A DNA stretch of 64,000 nt from Rapana venosa. Taxonomy: Eukaryota > Mollusca > Gastropoda > Neogastropoda > Muricidae. The first letter of the stretch is position 1. Each line of letters begins with the position of its first letter. Below, piece after piece: positions 21,611 through 34,023 of the stretch. The notes beneath the pieces are model-generated. The model was not told where the DNA came from and ran no database searches. It worked only from the letters and a program-made list of their open reading frames with translations. Position numbers and translations under genes: made by a program. The stretch covers positions 40,239,537 through 40,303,536 of the forward strand of contig CM054138.1 in NCBI GenBank assembly GCA_028751875.1. Reading direction: 5' to 3'.

Positions 21611-22728
21611 AGAAGGATAATTTTAGTGTGCAGAAACAAAGCCTGTCTTTCAGCAGTCAAGTTATTGCTGGACTCATCATGAGTTGGGGTTTTTTAAGAT
21701 ATATGGAGGTGCCTTAGGTTTGACAGTTTTAGCATTCTCATGTTACTCACCTCACATGACATCAGTATTGCCTGGGAGATGCTTTGAAGTTTATGTCTTG
21801 CTTCTCTGTGCAAAGATGAACTTTCCTTAACTCAATGGAGTCGCAGTGAAATGGATCCCTCCATTTAATGGTGATGCGTGATTTTGGCTGTATTTGAAAA
21901 ATTTATCAGATTTACCCAACAGAATAAAGACATACAAATTATACATCAATGAAAAGTTTATTGTATCTACTTTTCAGATTGTTACTCAGTTTTTCAATAG
22001 ATTACTGAAATTATTTTTTTACAAATTTTCAAAGTATGTGATGATTTTTCAACAAAGTAAAGTTCCCTGAAAATGGCTGAATCCATTTGATGTCACTTTT
22101 TGTACAATACAATTTTTTTTTTAAAATCATAACACTGCAGAACCCAAATCCCGAAGAATACACTTGTCGACATGTCAAAGAAAAATAGCCAACACACTCG
22201 AACTAGGCAAGCTTATGGTCAAGGGAAGCAACTGTGTTTAGAAAAATTATTGCCCTATAGGCCAGCATACCTTCCCTTCAGTTGAACATTGCTTAGTGTT
22301 TGGTTTTTTTAAATCATAATTCTGCCGAATTTTAAGCTTCAACACATCACAGTGAAGGGAAGGGGCACCGAATCTTAAGATTCAGCACAACCTTGAGTTA
22401 CCATAACCCTGACTACTTTTCTGTCTTAAATCATATAACCCTTTCACTCCCAGAACGGTTTGTGAATTTTGAAAGAAAAACATCTGCCTCCCCCCAAAAA
22501 AAAATTTCACAAAATTTTAAATATTGCTTTAAATATGTTGAAAAGTTTTATCTTTTATGAACAGAAAATGAATGGAGGTTATAACTGTGACAATAAGTTA
22601 TGTATCATTTTGACAGGATGAGATAACTTACAATCATGGGGAGATAACCAGAATTTTAAGGAAAAATTAACACAAAAAAACCCTCACAATCACATGTGCA
22701 CACACATTACATGGAGTCTGGTGTGCAT
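21611..22728. other. AT-rich, no gene seen
   Basis: AT-rich sequence without repeats that I recognise. It could be a distal 3' UTR of the GPATCH2-like gene or intergenic. Confidence 0.5.
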
Positions 22729-22796
22729 ACACACACACACACACACTCACACACACACACACAATGTCCACGTATACACACACACACACACACACA
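22729..22796. repeat. (CA)n microsatellite
   Basis: Two CA runs separated by ATGTCCACGTAT. Confidence 0.95.
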
Positions 22797-23057
22797 TTCT
22801 TTTAGCTTAGTCCTCAATAGTTTTTGTCATGTTGCTTGCATGTGTGTTGTTATAGTGTCCCGGCAGCTATGTGAAGACTGGGTGATGGTGTTTTGCTATG
22901 GTGTCAGTTATTGGCTTCTGTGCTTGTGAGCTGCAGCTTCTCCGTGGAGATAATGGCACAACTGGCATTGTTTGACGTTATCCATTGTTACCATTTTGTA
23001 CATCAATCTCTTTAGATTTACATTGTTGGGTCTTTGGACAGTAAAATATTTCCCAGT

Positions 23058-23058
23058 C

Positions 23059-23089
<31 letters not shown>

Positions 23090-23204
23090 ACATACACATA
23101 CACACATAATGCATACTCACACACACACACATACACGCGCGCAACACATGCACACACACACACACACAACGCAAGCACACACACACACTCACACACACAA
23201 AACA
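23058..23204. repeat. poly-C then (CA)n microsatellite
   Basis: About 18 C followed by roughly 130 bp of CA-rich repeats. Confidence 0.95.
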
Positions 23205-23638
23205 CACATTCTCTCTCTCACTCACTCACAGACATCCCCCCCTCTGTACAGTAGAAATGGCAAGGCTGTGTCAGTATCAGTAATATCCTTCCTTAGCTTC
23301 CAAAACACATGCCCTGAAATGTTATTTTCTTCTGTTAGTTTCTTGGTTTCTTTCTCTCTGTGTTTCTTTCAGTTGTCACATGTTTTGTTGTTGTTTTTTC
23401 TGCCCTGTTTATCTGTTGTTTGTATTAAACATTTTTTTGCTCTTATCATTTTGTAATGAAATACTGTAACTTCTGTTTTTTCAATACCTTGAATGTGTAA
23501 GTAAAGGTTTGTAGGATTTTTTTTTTTATAATAATGTTTGTTTGAATACTCATCATGTTGATAGGTTTATATGTTTACCCCGGCTGAAAAATGACTGTGT
23601 CATTGAAAATCTATGTGAGATATAATAGTCCCTGTCAG

Positions 23639-23644
23639 AATAAA
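23639..23644 (+). promoter_or_regulatory. candidate poly(A) signal AATAAA
   Basis: AATAAA followed by a GT/T-rich stretch (CTCTGTGTGTTATTATGC). If used by the GPATCH2-like gene, the 3' UTR would be about 4.8 kb and would include the family D insertion and the minisatellite. This is one of several possible signals. Confidence 0.25.
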
Positions 23645-23699
23645 TCAATGCTCTGTGTGTTATTATGCTTTCTTACTTTTCTTCTTGGAGGGGGGCCGC

Positions 23700-24104
23700 A
23701 GTCATACTTGAGGCAAATCGACAAAATAAACAGAATAAAATCTTACATAGTCATAGAGTAGATAATCAGTAGTTAAGTTTATTGGAAGGACCTGCAGTAG
23801 CCAGCTAGTCAGCATATGATTAGGTCACTTTGGAAGATGTGGAAAACTGTGCCCATTTTCCACCAGACAGTGGTGGCATTATTTTTACAGACATGTAGAA
23901 TGAAATCCGACATGTTGATATCATGATGGTATCTGTGAATATCTGGGCATGCCATTTTTGTGATTGTGATGAAATTTTGCTTGCCTTTTTCATCCCCCCC
24001 CCCCCCCCCCCGAAAGGAGCATTTATATCAGAAGTTGTTTATTACTAGATGTTTCATATTCATGACATGGGTGGCTGTGAATAAACCATACTCTACTCCC
24101 CATC
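23700..24104. other. no gene seen
   Basis: Ordinary sequence with a C run at about 23,995-24,011. Nothing else noted. Confidence 0.5.
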
Positions 24105-24480
24105 CATGATGCAACACCCTCAGTCTTCTCCTGAGACGCCCGTTCAAGGGGGTTTATTCCCTGGAGTTAATGTCAGTGCCAACTCCACTCCCCCAAAAGA
24201 CCTTCAGATGAGACTAAAAACTGAGGTCCTGCATGCAGGTACTCATTGAACATCTTGTACACACGTTAAAAACCTGTTCCTCCTTTCAGAAGAGTAGGCA
24301 TTTTATGTGCCTGTAGGAACAGATGAAAAAAATTTTAAAACACATGCACTGGTGTTATATACAGGTAGCATCCCCGAAGTTGGAATATGGCTGCCTTAAT
24401 AGTGGGTAAATGGTCCCATATGCAAATGTCACCGTTGGTGAGCCTCAAAGTTCTAGCCCAGGAATTAACAACACCAAAAA
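24105..24480 (+). mobile_element. SINE with A-type upstream part and B tail
   Basis: Begins CTCCTGAGACGCCCGTTCAA (degenerate head), then CCCTGGAGTTAATGTCAGTG as in SINE-A, the core ACCTGTTCCTCCTTTCAGAA, and the B tail CCCCGAAGTTGGAATATGGC to AGTTCTAGCCCAGGAATTAA. It is another mosaic copy. Confidence 0.8.
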
Positions 24481-24774
24481 AGTATGGACAAGCACATCTA
24501 TGAAAGTTGTGTGGGCTGAGAAAGTGTGTGTTGCAAATATATTACTTCTAAGTTCTGAGAGAACACAGGCAATAGGTTACCTTACCTGTCATAGACATGG
24601 AGAGTCATGTTGCAATGACATATGGTAGATACCTTCCCCTTTTCTTTCCCTGATGTGTGCAAAGTTTGTTCAGTTTTATATCTTTCACATTGATCCAGTG
24701 ATTTTGCTTTGTGCATTGAATGTGTGTACATGTCTACTTTCTTGTGCTTATTTCTAGTCAAAGTCCTGTTCTTT

Positions 24775-25250
24775 TGAACTTGCTGTGTCACTGGTTGACA
24801 CCTGTATGCTTTACTTCCATATCTAACAATAGTATCTTTATGAATCTTCAGACTCTTATAACTTAGGATCAAACCTAACTGCAGAGAAGAATTCAAGCAC
24901 TTGAAATAGGATGCATGCTTCAGAAGAATCATATTTTCTTTACGAATGAAGAAGTGAGCAACATCATCAGACATGCCACAGACCACCATGAAGACCTCCT
25001 GACAACACTACAGTCAGAAAGGAAAACTGAAGTATCATGGTCATGTCACAAGATCCCATAACTTGTCATAGATGATGTGTCATGGCACAGTCCAGTGAGG
25101 GAGAAGAAGAGGCAGACAGAGAAAGACATGATTGACATTACTGGAGGGACCCTTCAAAAGCTTTGTTGAGATCCAGGCTTAGCACACAACTCACATGAAT
25201 GGATAGAGATGGCAGTTTACCAGTGCATTGCCACCATGGCCTTGAAGAGA
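24775..25250 (+). pseudogene. degenerate LINE ORF2 C-terminus
   Basis: The plus frame near 24,883 reads RRIQALEIGCMLQKNH, then FFTNEEVSNIIRHATDHHED. This matches the well-known C-terminal segment of LINE reverse-transcriptase proteins (RRIQALEMRC... and TNEEVR...). Downstream a GKRRQTEKDM-like stretch corresponds to the Arg/Lys-rich GRRR-QRKRW segment. Stops and frame breaks show it is dead. Identification is from memory of the family. Confidence 0.8.
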
Positions 25251-25319
25251 CCAGTGTAGAGTAGTGTACTAGCAGAAGTGTGTCTAGTAGAGAAGAAGTG
25301 AAGAAATCAAAGGTGCAGT

Positions 25320-25640
25320 CAACATGAGACCAGAACATGAAGTCTGAGACTTCTTTTTTGATTGCCTGATCAGATGGAGAATAGATGAGGATGATAATGC
25401 TACAGAGGGTAGTTAAGATTTGTGACCACTTGCTATAGCTGTGCCCTGCTCTGCACTCCTTTCTTCAAGTACCTTTGCTTCATCCAGGTGGAAGGCATAT
25501 AGACAGCTACAATGCTGGTGAGGCAACTGTGGCCAAGTCATTTGAGCAGTGCTGTCAGTGGTGTATCTACAGAGTGGATGGTACTGGACAGTGTGGTCCC
25601 GGTCTTCCCACTGAGCCCATGGCATGCTCAGTTGTGTGAT
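25320..25640 (-). mobile_element. family D fragment, diverged
   Basis: It contains ACATGAGACCAGAACATGAA, the block near GTCATTTGAGCAGTGCTGTC, and GGTCTTCCCACTGAGCCCAT, in the same order as 19,340-19,640. It is older than the other copies. Confidence 0.7.
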
Positions 25641-26239
25641 GGGAACTGGCATCTGTGTAGAGATAAAATAATGTTGCATTACACTATAGGATGGATGAGA
25701 GAAATCAGAATGTGTCTCCTTACAAATATGGGAATGCATGTTATGTATACCTTTGCTTATCATGAACTGGCAGCATTATCACCAGCAGCATCTTGAGTTG
25801 CCTTTATTCATATTTTTTTAACATTAGGTCAAACTTCCTTTGATTGTAGCTAGAAGTCGTAGCTGCTAAATTTGTATGAAATACCCAAAACACAGGAGTT
25901 TGTTGGTTGTAGCATTTTCCTGTTGTACCTTAACAAATTCAACACTTGGTTTTAGTGGAAATTTTTATTCTGAACTGTGTTGATATAATGATAAATTGTC
26001 ATACTCAGTCTACTTTTTTAAGCAAATGAAGGCTTAAGAATTTAAGGTGCCGTATGTTGAAACACTAGTTGTAAAACAGTATTCAGTTTCACTATATGGT
26101 AGCAGATGCAACAGCTCAGTGAATATAATTTCATCACTTCTTATTCAGGTCTGTAAGTATTGTCCAGAGGAGAAGAAAAGGAGTGTTGGCATAGACAGTT
26201 TCCTCAGTGCTTAAAGTCAAATTCGCAATTATTCAGGAA

Positions 26240-26411
26240 TCAAGTATTGGGTGGGTTACCTAAATGTGGTGGTTCTTGTTTTACTACACCTCTCATCCTT
26301 TTGTTATAGTGGTGATGCAGTATAAGATTAGATAGATCCTCTACCCATTGTCCTTGAATCATCAGGCCTTTATACCAATCGTCAGAGAGGCAGTCAATAG
26401 AATACTTCCAC
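26240..26411 (-). CDS. candidate terminal exon of an unknown gene
   Basis: In the minus sense a pyrimidine-rich acceptor (TTTTATTTTTTAG) precedes G plus 56 codons and TGA at 26,242-26,240. The peptide begins WKYSIDCLSDDWYKGLMIQG and ends EPPHLGNPPNT. Its composition looks like real protein (Trp, Tyr, Cys, Asp in a balanced mix) rather than random AT-rich translation. I do not recognise it and find no matching upstream exon. It may also be an old pseudogene fragment. Confidence 0.35.
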
Positions 26412-27640
26412 CTAAAAAATAAAACAACAGTGAAGAAGAATCGGCTAAAAGGGTCGTTTTTTCTTATAATTACATGTGTCCTATCTTTTAGTCCCATAAA
26501 GAAGATGATGAATTGCTCATGTCTATTCTTGTGTCTGATGAGTACCCCTATTTTTATTTTATTTTTGTCACCTTTCATTTGCTCTTCATTTCATTAAGCT
26601 AAATTCAGAATCAGTTCTTGTCATGGAAACTTTTGGCCTACATCTAGGCAGGACTGTTTGCATAATATTTCTTGCAATCAGGATGAACTTTGAAAACGTT
26701 GCAGTGAATACTATATATATAACTATGAACTCTTACATATGCATACAATATACCTGAAATCATTGAGAACATTATTAAAAAGTGAAATTGATGGCTTTTG
26801 GTTTTAATTAAATTTATTATTAAATTATTATTAAATTCCATACATTATTATTAATTAGTAGTGTGTGTGATCATTTTCTTTCCCTGCATCATCTTTGATG
26901 GCTTTCCCTGTTTTGTCTTCAGATCTTTACTTGTATGATGATTCATTCTGTCTATGGGACATCAGTCGGGTTTTATTTAAAGACTAACAGGCACCCAAAC
27001 TAGAACAGAACTACTGGAGAAGCTCTGAGCGTAGCCATGGAGCCCCTTTGGATGGTGGCCAAGGAGTCGTCAGCTAATCTGGAACAAGATGACTGCAGCA
27101 TCCTAGCACATGACCATCCAAAGAAGATTGATGACTTAATTGTGACAGATTTCTGCTTCTTTCAGGATGCATGGAAGCGAGTCTTCAAAGAGACCAGGCA
27201 GGGGCTTTGAGCTGGTTCCAGCTGTAGGCGTGGGCAACGTTCACCCCTACCAATGTGCCTGCCTGTTAGTATTGTAATTGCCCTTCATGGGACGATCTAA
27301 GTGTTTTGACTTGACCTTGACTGGACCTTTCATCCACTCACATTGGGCAAACTGCTTCACGCCCCTTCTTCCAAAAAGCTGAGCTCTGTCTCGGTGCCCT
27401 ACGCTACAGAGTCGTTGCTGCATCTTTGCAGTGGTGTAAACAACCAAGACAGCGCTGTTCTCTTAAGGGCAGATATGCTTCCACAGACGTGCCTCTGGCA
27501 GCATTGCAGCGAGAAGAGAGATCTGCGCAACACGCCCCAGGGCACTGGTTATGCTGGAAGCTTTCTTTGAGGAGTTTTGCGAGGAAACACAGACACTGTT
27601 GCCCATGGACTCACCACTCCTTTTTCCTTTTTCTTTTTCT
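26412..27640. other. no confident feature
   Basis: GC content rises from about 27,000 to 27,600. ORFs there on both strands are short, without domains or good splice sites. An old repeat or pseudogene is possible. Confidence 0.4.
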
Positions 27641-27649
27641 TTGTATTTT

Positions 27650-27835
27650 TCTTTTATTTCGAATCCCCGTGTGTATGCAGTTTTGTAATTGTCATCCGTT
27701 CCCTACGACACACAATAGCCTACTCTTCCAAAAAGAGGAACAGGTTTTAACATGTGCGCAAAATGATATATGTGCGTTTGCACACAGGACCTCTGGTTTA
27801 TAGTCTCAACCAAGGACTTTGGGAGGGGGTATAAC
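27650..27835 (-). mobile_element. SINE-A fragment
   Basis: Core and part of the body: CCCCGTGTGTATGCAGTTTT, AGCCTACTCTTCCAAAAAG and GTTTATAGTCTCAACCAAGG. The tail is deleted and the head is missing. Confidence 0.8.
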
Positions 27836-28075
27836 TGGATGGATGAAGCGAAAAATAATCTTGTGGTTTTGTTGGGGGTTTTTGTACACAGTCTCCATTG
27901 TCATTTTTCATTCCTTGTTTCCACCTCTCTCCCAACAAAATTGAAGTGTGTGTGTGTGTTGCGTCGGTGCGTGCACTGAGGTCTTTAAAATAAAATTCAC
28001 CATTAATTTTGTGTACTCGTTTTATTCTGACCACTACAGATCAGCGCCGTGATGGGTACGCGCGCGCTCTCGCAC

Positions 28076-28078
<3 letters not shown>

Positions 28079-28113
<35 letters not shown>

Positions 28114-28183
28114 GACTGGGTGTAAAAAGGATGTAAAAAAGCACATGAGTGCTTATGCATTATCCTCCAAATAAAAAGAATTT

Positions 28184-28247
<64 letters not shown>

Positions 28248-28256
28248 CTCTCGCTC
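28079..28256. repeat. two (TC)n runs around a SINE-A tail
   Basis: CT runs at 28,079-28,111 and 28,189-28,256 flank a plus-strand SINE-A 3' end (GGATGTAAAAAAGCACATGA, about 28,124-28,180). Confidence 0.88.
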
Positions 28257-28741
28257 TTTTATTGTTATCCTAAGTCATATTTTTGTAGCTGACTTTTTGT
28301 TATACCGTTACATGTTGTCGTTTTTTTACTATTGCTTTTACACCCACCAAAATACTAAGCAGTTCGGCAACCCCCTTCATGTTTGGGCCCTGTCCGCACA
28401 CGGGCTCGTGCATGCACGCACTGCAGTTTCCTGTTACGTTATATAGTTGGTGTCTGTGTGCCGTCACAAGCCGCAGGCAGACTGCACTGCACTACTGCAA
28501 GCTATCGGCGGTGGGGGAAGCAGCCAAGATAGATGATGAACGACACAAAGACTGACAACAACCCCAGAGGGCTGATAGTGACTTGACACATTGCGGAACC
28601 AGTGGGGAAGATTGCAAGAATCGGGTTAGACCGACTCTGTGTTTGTGTGTGTGTGTGAGAGAGAGAGACCTCACCCCACCCCCCCCCCCCCCTTTTTTTT
28701 TTCTTCCTGACTGATGTGGAGTGGAAAGATCCACACCACAA

Positions 28742-28826
28742 CACACACACACACAATAATATACATATATATATATATATATATACATATATATAAAATA
28801 TATCACACACACACACACACACGCAC
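28742..28826. repeat. compound CA/AT/CA microsatellite
   Basis: CA run, then AT run of about 35 bp, then CA run. A C/T homopolymer pair is at about 28,676-28,701. Confidence 0.92.
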
Positions 28827-29142
28827 GCACGCACTGGCACGGTATCTGTATTGCTCTTTAACGTGATATCGTTTGCAGGTTTGTCACGGTTATGCGTGTT
28901 CATCAGTGCTGCTGGGTGGGTAGGTAGCCTAAAAAACTCGCTTGCTGCAAAACATGACGCGCAGGACGGCCTTTCTGTTACCCCCCTGTAACTGAGATGG
29001 TCTTGGTCATGGGTACGGTCAGACAGGGTCTCATTAAATTGAGTGCGTCCCTAGGTCAGTTTAGTTTCCTGTTCTTGTTGATTTCTTGTCGACCTATCCT
29101 TAACATAATGATCTCACATTTTGTTTTGTTTGTTTTTGTCCC
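28827..29142. other. no gene seen
   Basis: Short unique interval with no recognisable element. Confidence 0.5.
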
Positions 29143-29605
29143 TCAGCTACAGTTTCTGAGGTTCACCAATGGTGACAATTTTGCGTGTGCGACCTTTTTT
29201 TCTTTCACCACCCACCCATTGTTTAGGTAGCTACTTTGATTTGTTTTAACAAGATATAGCACTATATAAATTCCATTATTATTATTATTATTATTACTCC
29301 GATTTCGAGGATGGTATCAACACAACACCTGTGTGCATGCGGGTTTTGTTTTTCTAAATTGTCGTCCACTCCTACCAGCACAAAATGGCCTACTCTTCCG
29401 AAAGGCGGGACGAGTTTTTGACATGTGTGCAAGATGTGTGTGCATTCACACGGGGCTTCGGTGTTTAGTCTCACCCGAAGAACTTTGACATTCAGTTCGA
29501 TTTGCTCGACAAACTGGGAAGAGAAGGCAAGGCTGGGAATCGAATTAGAACCTCACGGTTGACTGGTTAGGCAGATGTACACCTTAACTGTCCAGCCACC
29601 GTCCT
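29143..29605 (-). mobile_element. SINE-B, interrupted by a LINE tail
   Basis: B tail at left (TTTCTGAGGTTCACCAATGG), then a 65-bp LINE end (29,233-29,297), then continuation TCCGATTTCGAGGATGGTAT, core GGCCTACTCTTCCGAAAGGC and head. In the minus sense the head reads GGTGGCTGGACAGTTAAGG, with B-box-like GAGGTTCTAATTCGATTCC. Confidence 0.85.
29233..29297 (+). mobile_element. very short 5'-truncated LINE insertion
   Basis: CTTTGATTTG, then GATATAGCACTATATAAATT and (ATT)n. This matches the 3' end of the LINE at 56,139-56,590. It splits the SINE-B copy, with only a few duplicated bases (TAC) visible. Confidence 0.8.
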
Positions 29606-31050
29606 TCTTGTCTCAACTATGGCTAAAAGAGCTGTCCCTGGCTGATTGTGCATGGAAAAATCTCCCATTGGAAAAACAAACGTTCCTGCAACAGAACAAG
29701 AGCGGTGCTGCAGCGGGTGACTAGTGACAAACCCCTCTCTACCTGGAAAGAGAAAATCCTGATTTCACAACTGTAAAAGAAAAAGAAAGAAATCTGCTGT
29801 GAACATAAGCAGTACTGACACATAGCAGTATAATTCATTCAAACTGCTTTGGTCTGGCTGATATTGAAAAAAAAATTGGCATGGTCCGATAGTTTAAACA
29901 GCATTTATTCAAGGAAAGTGTGACAAATACAAGCATACCTTGACAGAACAACAAAGTAAACTTATGATAGTCTTGTCGAATCGTCTGGTTAGTTAAAAAT
30001 CCTAACGGGGTTACTCTCCCCCATGCTGCTATTCATCATGCTCTCACATTTTCCTGCTGAGGCCATGCCCGCTAGGCTATGTGGTGTATCCCCATAGTAG
30101 AGTGTCAGTCAGTCCACACATGATAATATTTATTATAGACTCCATGTTAGTCAGTGACTTCCAACCACAGGCTGTGGAGGGTCCTGATGGCTGCTCCTGG
30201 GTCATTCTTGGCTGACAAATTTTCACATCTTTTACAGCCCATACAAAAATCTCTGTTGGGTTATATTACAGTCCCAGTGTAGACATCAGATTTAGGGACT
30301 GTGGTAACGGCAGTTCATTCCACTTTGGCGCTGCGGGCCACCCTAAAAATAGTACAATCCTTAAGCAACAGTGCGGTGCAAGCATGAGTCTCTGTTTATG
30401 TCATACCCATTTTTTAAAATATTTACTGTATATGCAGAACACTTCCTACAAAGCTCTTATTACCAGAGGACAACATCCTGAGTCCGTGCGGGAGCTAGCC
30501 ATTCTCACACAGCAGGCTGGGATACTGCTCTTCAGCAGGGTGGGGACTTCTGACTACTGTCACCATGTCCTTTCTTCCAACCTTAGTCCTTCACGTCAGT
30601 CTTTCCTGTTAACTCAAAAACAGCAACAGGCAGACACACTGAAGTACAGCCGAAATCTAACCTGAGTGAGGTCACTGCCAGACTGTGAGGCAGGAGGGGC
30701 CAGGGAACAAAAGGCGTGTTGTTTTTCCTGATTGCATGACTAGGGTAAATAAGGATAGGTTACCTGAAAGGCGCTATCAGGATCGTGACTGGGCGCCGCT
30801 GTTGGGCTCAGCCCAAAGGACACACAGCCACCTGCAGTGCAGTATCAGCCAGCCAGCCGGCAACCCGAGCCTGCAACTGACACTGCTGATAGCCTACAGG
30901 CAGGAGTGTGTGGTCGGTCCCCAGCCTTCCCTGTCCCGCATTCCTCAGTATTGGTGGAACTACAAGGGTCACCTAGCTCCCTTCACCGACATTGGAGAGG
31001 TTGTTGCTTCTGCTTTGGAGAGCTGACTGAGCACTGTAGCGCAGTGGTTG
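29606..31050. other. no confident gene
   Basis: Unique-looking DNA. An ORF of 113 codons at 30,685-31,026 has moderately GC-rich composition but no family that I recognise and no supporting splice sites. Confidence 0.45.
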
Positions 31051-31065
31051 AGGAAAGGAGGGGGG

Positions 31066-31120
31066 TTTAGGGGGGGGGGGGGGGGGCTTTTTGCTTTTGT
31101 GTTTGTTTGTTTGTTGTTGT
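31066..31120. repeat. G run and (TTTG/TTG)n
   Basis: A G run of about 16 bases from 31,070 is followed by TTTG and TTG repeats. A decayed B-tail scrap (GGCTAGAGTTCC) follows at 31,134. Confidence 0.75.
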
Positions 31121-31304
31121 TGTTGTTTTCTTTGGCTAGAGTTCCTATATTTATTAATGGTGAGATGTGCGACCTTTTTTATATTTTGTTTTGTTTTGAT
31201 TTTTGTTTGTTTGGTGTGGTTTACTTTGGTTTGTTGTTTGTTTGTTTGTTGTTTGTTTGTTTTGAGGGGGAGTGCCCACTATTCATTTAGCTACATTCCC
31301 TACT

Positions 31305-31745
31305 GGGATAGCACAGTGTTTAACTCAACGGATTATAAAGTAGGTTTCGAGAAGGTCCTCTGTTCAAATCTCATTCGTTGTTTTGTTGTTGTTGTTGTTG
31401 TGCATTCCCCAGCTTAACACTCTGGGGGTTACCCAGAACATGCACTCTTGACTCACTCGTCCCACCTGGGAATCACTGTGAAATAGGAAGTACACCAGGT
31501 GAGAAGTCTGTGTGTATGACTCTTTTCAAGTACCTCGCCATATAGGCAGCCATACTCCGACTTCAGAGGATTTTTCTCCTTCAAGGGAGAGTGCAGGTTG
31601 TTATGTTAAGAGCTTGTCGTGGCTGAAGGCAATCTCAACACAACATTTTACAACATAACAACATTTTAATGTAGGCCTTGGCACTTAGCTGAGACATCAA
31701 TAACTGACACAGCTTTTGGCCTGAGCCAAAAACCCCATGAGTGAC
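31305..31745 (+). mobile_element. family E SINE, full length
   Basis: The head GGGATAGCACAGTGTTTAAC and B-box-like GGTCCTCTGTTCAAATCTC are followed by GTTACCCAGAACATGCACTC, CTCCGACTTCAGAGGATTTT and the end TTTGGCCTGAGCCAAAAACC. Related copies are at 11,255 (minus), 47,310 (minus) and 57,985 (plus). Confidence 0.85.
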
Positions 31746-32877
31746 TGTTGTTTTCTGGTTGGATCCTATCCATAGATGAGTGCACTGGGAACACCTCAGT
31801 ATGAACATGGCTGAGGTGGGGAAGGCTTGATAACTGGTTGGTTCAGTGAGTGTGACGTTTAGGGCTTAGTCACCCCTCTGGTGTATTTTGGGGGGGCTGC
31901 CACATTGGAAGAGACTTTATGATCAGATTGAACAACATATGTGCAGATGCACTTTGTCTTCAACCCTGATCAGCTTCGTGTCTGTGTGTGTGCGTGCGTG
32001 CGTGCGTGTGCGTGTGCGTGCGCGCGCCCACTCAATTCCTCATCTAGTCCTTCTGCGAATGAGACTTTAAAACAAAGGATCGATGCATGAGCACATGCAT
32101 ACCATAGACAATCTTGCACCCATGTTAAAATCCTATTCCAATATTTCGAAGAAAAAATACAACTGTCGTGTTGCTGGCATTGAGGAATGGACAGAGGACA
32201 TAAGCACTACAATCTTCAACTTTCTGTCTGAACTTGTTGCTGTGATGCTGATACCAGCCAGAGAGGCTCGCTCAGCAGTGAAGAGCTGCCATGGCTTTGA
32301 AATCGGCCCTTCTCCATGCCAGCCAGGTGATAACGTTATGAAATAACACGGTGAGCTGACACTATGAACCCAAGTCTCTTGCCAAATCCTTATTCCCTTT
32401 CCCACCGCAGGTCCGTCCACCTGTCTCTTCCCTGCCAACCCCCACAGTCGTCCAGCCATCCGTCTTCCATTCTGTTCTGGGACTAGATTAGATGGTAGGC
32501 TGGGAATGGGGCCCCCTATCTGTATCATACATCGTTCTGCATGGTGCCAGTCTCCAGCTTTAGCTCTGCCGCTCCCATGTGTGATGATTATACACCGCTT
32601 CCCGTCTGCCGTAAAGCACGCGCGTTTTCACGTGTCACCACGTATCTGCTGTTTTAGCGCATGCCCAGTCAAGGGGTCGCCGTTGTGAAGACGTTAGCTC
32701 ATGTCTCAATAATTATGTCAGTGGATTCTGCGAGACACACACGGGCTGTTTCACCCGTTTGTTTGGGGAGAACTGTCCCCCTGTTGGGACTGGACTTTGT
32801 TAATTAACATGATACACTGCAACACGATACCTTGAAACGTATTCTTGGGAAAGAAGTTGTGAGTTTAAAGGAATTCT

Positions 32878-32878
<1 letters not shown>
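31746..32878. other. no confident gene
   Basis: A GT/GC-rich microsatellite lies near 31,980-32,030. ORFs at 32,083-32,346 (plus) and 32,133-32,528 (minus) overlap each other. I could not assign either. Confidence 0.45.
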
Positions 32879-32923
<45 letters not shown>

Positions 32924-33011
32924 TGTGTCTAATAATTATCATTATTTGTAAATGAGACTCAAATAAAACCTAGCTGGAGACACAACACACACACACACAC
33001 ACACACACACA
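32879..33011. repeat. two (CA)n microsatellites
   Basis: CA runs at 32,879-32,919 and 32,984-33,011, separated by about 65 bp. Confidence 0.95.
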
Positions 33012-33349
33012 ACTGGATGTGTGTTTAATGCTGTACACAGTTTGGCCAGAGGATACGCTCCACTTCTTTGAGAAAGATATTAAAGATACAGGCCTATTCT
33101 GCATGGATGAGTTGAACCTGATACCCAGGCCGTTTCAGACTTGTGTTAACGGTGTCTGACAACCTGTTTTGAGATGTAACTGCTCACCAGCCAGCAGCAG
33201 ACTCCCCCAACCCTGCTTTTAAAACAGTCCGTGTGTTGTAGAACATGTCTAGGGCTTCTGTCACACCACTAGAGTAATGCAGGCTGTATTCAAAAAGTTC
33301 AACACAAAACATCTGTCAATGTGCACTGTTTTTTTTGGTTTTTTTCGTC

Positions 33350-33418
33350 CATCAACAAGAGCTCTGAGGTTAACCATTGGCAAGAATTTTTTCTATGCGA
33401 CCCCCCCCCCCCCCCCTT

Positions 33419-33450
<32 letters not shown>

Positions 33451-33800
33451 ACACACACACCATTTAGGTAGCCGCATTCCGACTTTGGGGATGGTGTCTA
33501 AACATACCACCCGAAAAAGTTTTTTTGTTTCCCCTTTACTCGCACGAAATGGCCTACTCTACCGAAATTTTGGGAAAGGCTTTTTTTTTTAAAGCGGGGC
33601 CCCAAAATTTTGCGTACCCTTCGCACAATGAGCTTCAATTTCCATCCCCAAAAAAAAGGGCTTTTTAAAATTTAGTTCGTTTTTTTTGTCCCAAAATGGG
33701 GAAAAAAGACAAGGCTGGGGATCGGGAATTTCCGATTCTCGCGGTTTTTTGCCCCACTTGTAAGGCAGGGGAATCTTAACCGTCCCGGGCCCCTTTCCCC
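33350..33800 (-). mobile_element. SINE-B copy in damaged sequence
   Basis: The B tail AGCTCTGAGGTTAACCATTG, the core ACGAAATGGCCTACTCTACC and the head end AATCTTAACCGTCCCGGGCC are recognisable. Homopolymers are inflated throughout, and runs of 15-30 C split the tail. Confidence 0.75.
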
Positions 33801-33962
33801 TTTTTTATGCATTTTGCTAAATGAAACCCCTCCCCCTGGTGGGAGGGGCGTCAGGGAGTTTAGGCAGGGATATGGGGTGACTGATACAAACATAAAACCA
33901 GAAAAAGGGCGCCTGGGGGCCCCCCCACAAAACTTCATGAAGCCCCCTGGGTGCGATCAAGT

Positions 33963-34023
<61 letters not shown>

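Noticed and set aside
30685..31026. 113-codon ORF
   Set aside because: No recognisable domain, no good splice sites and no support from the opposite flank. Chance ORF length for this GC content.
32083..32528. Overlapping plus and minus ORFs, the plus one faintly like a LINE ORF1 protein (CRVAGIEEWTED)
   Set aside because: The resemblance is limited to a few residues and the frames overlap on both strands. Too weak to call.
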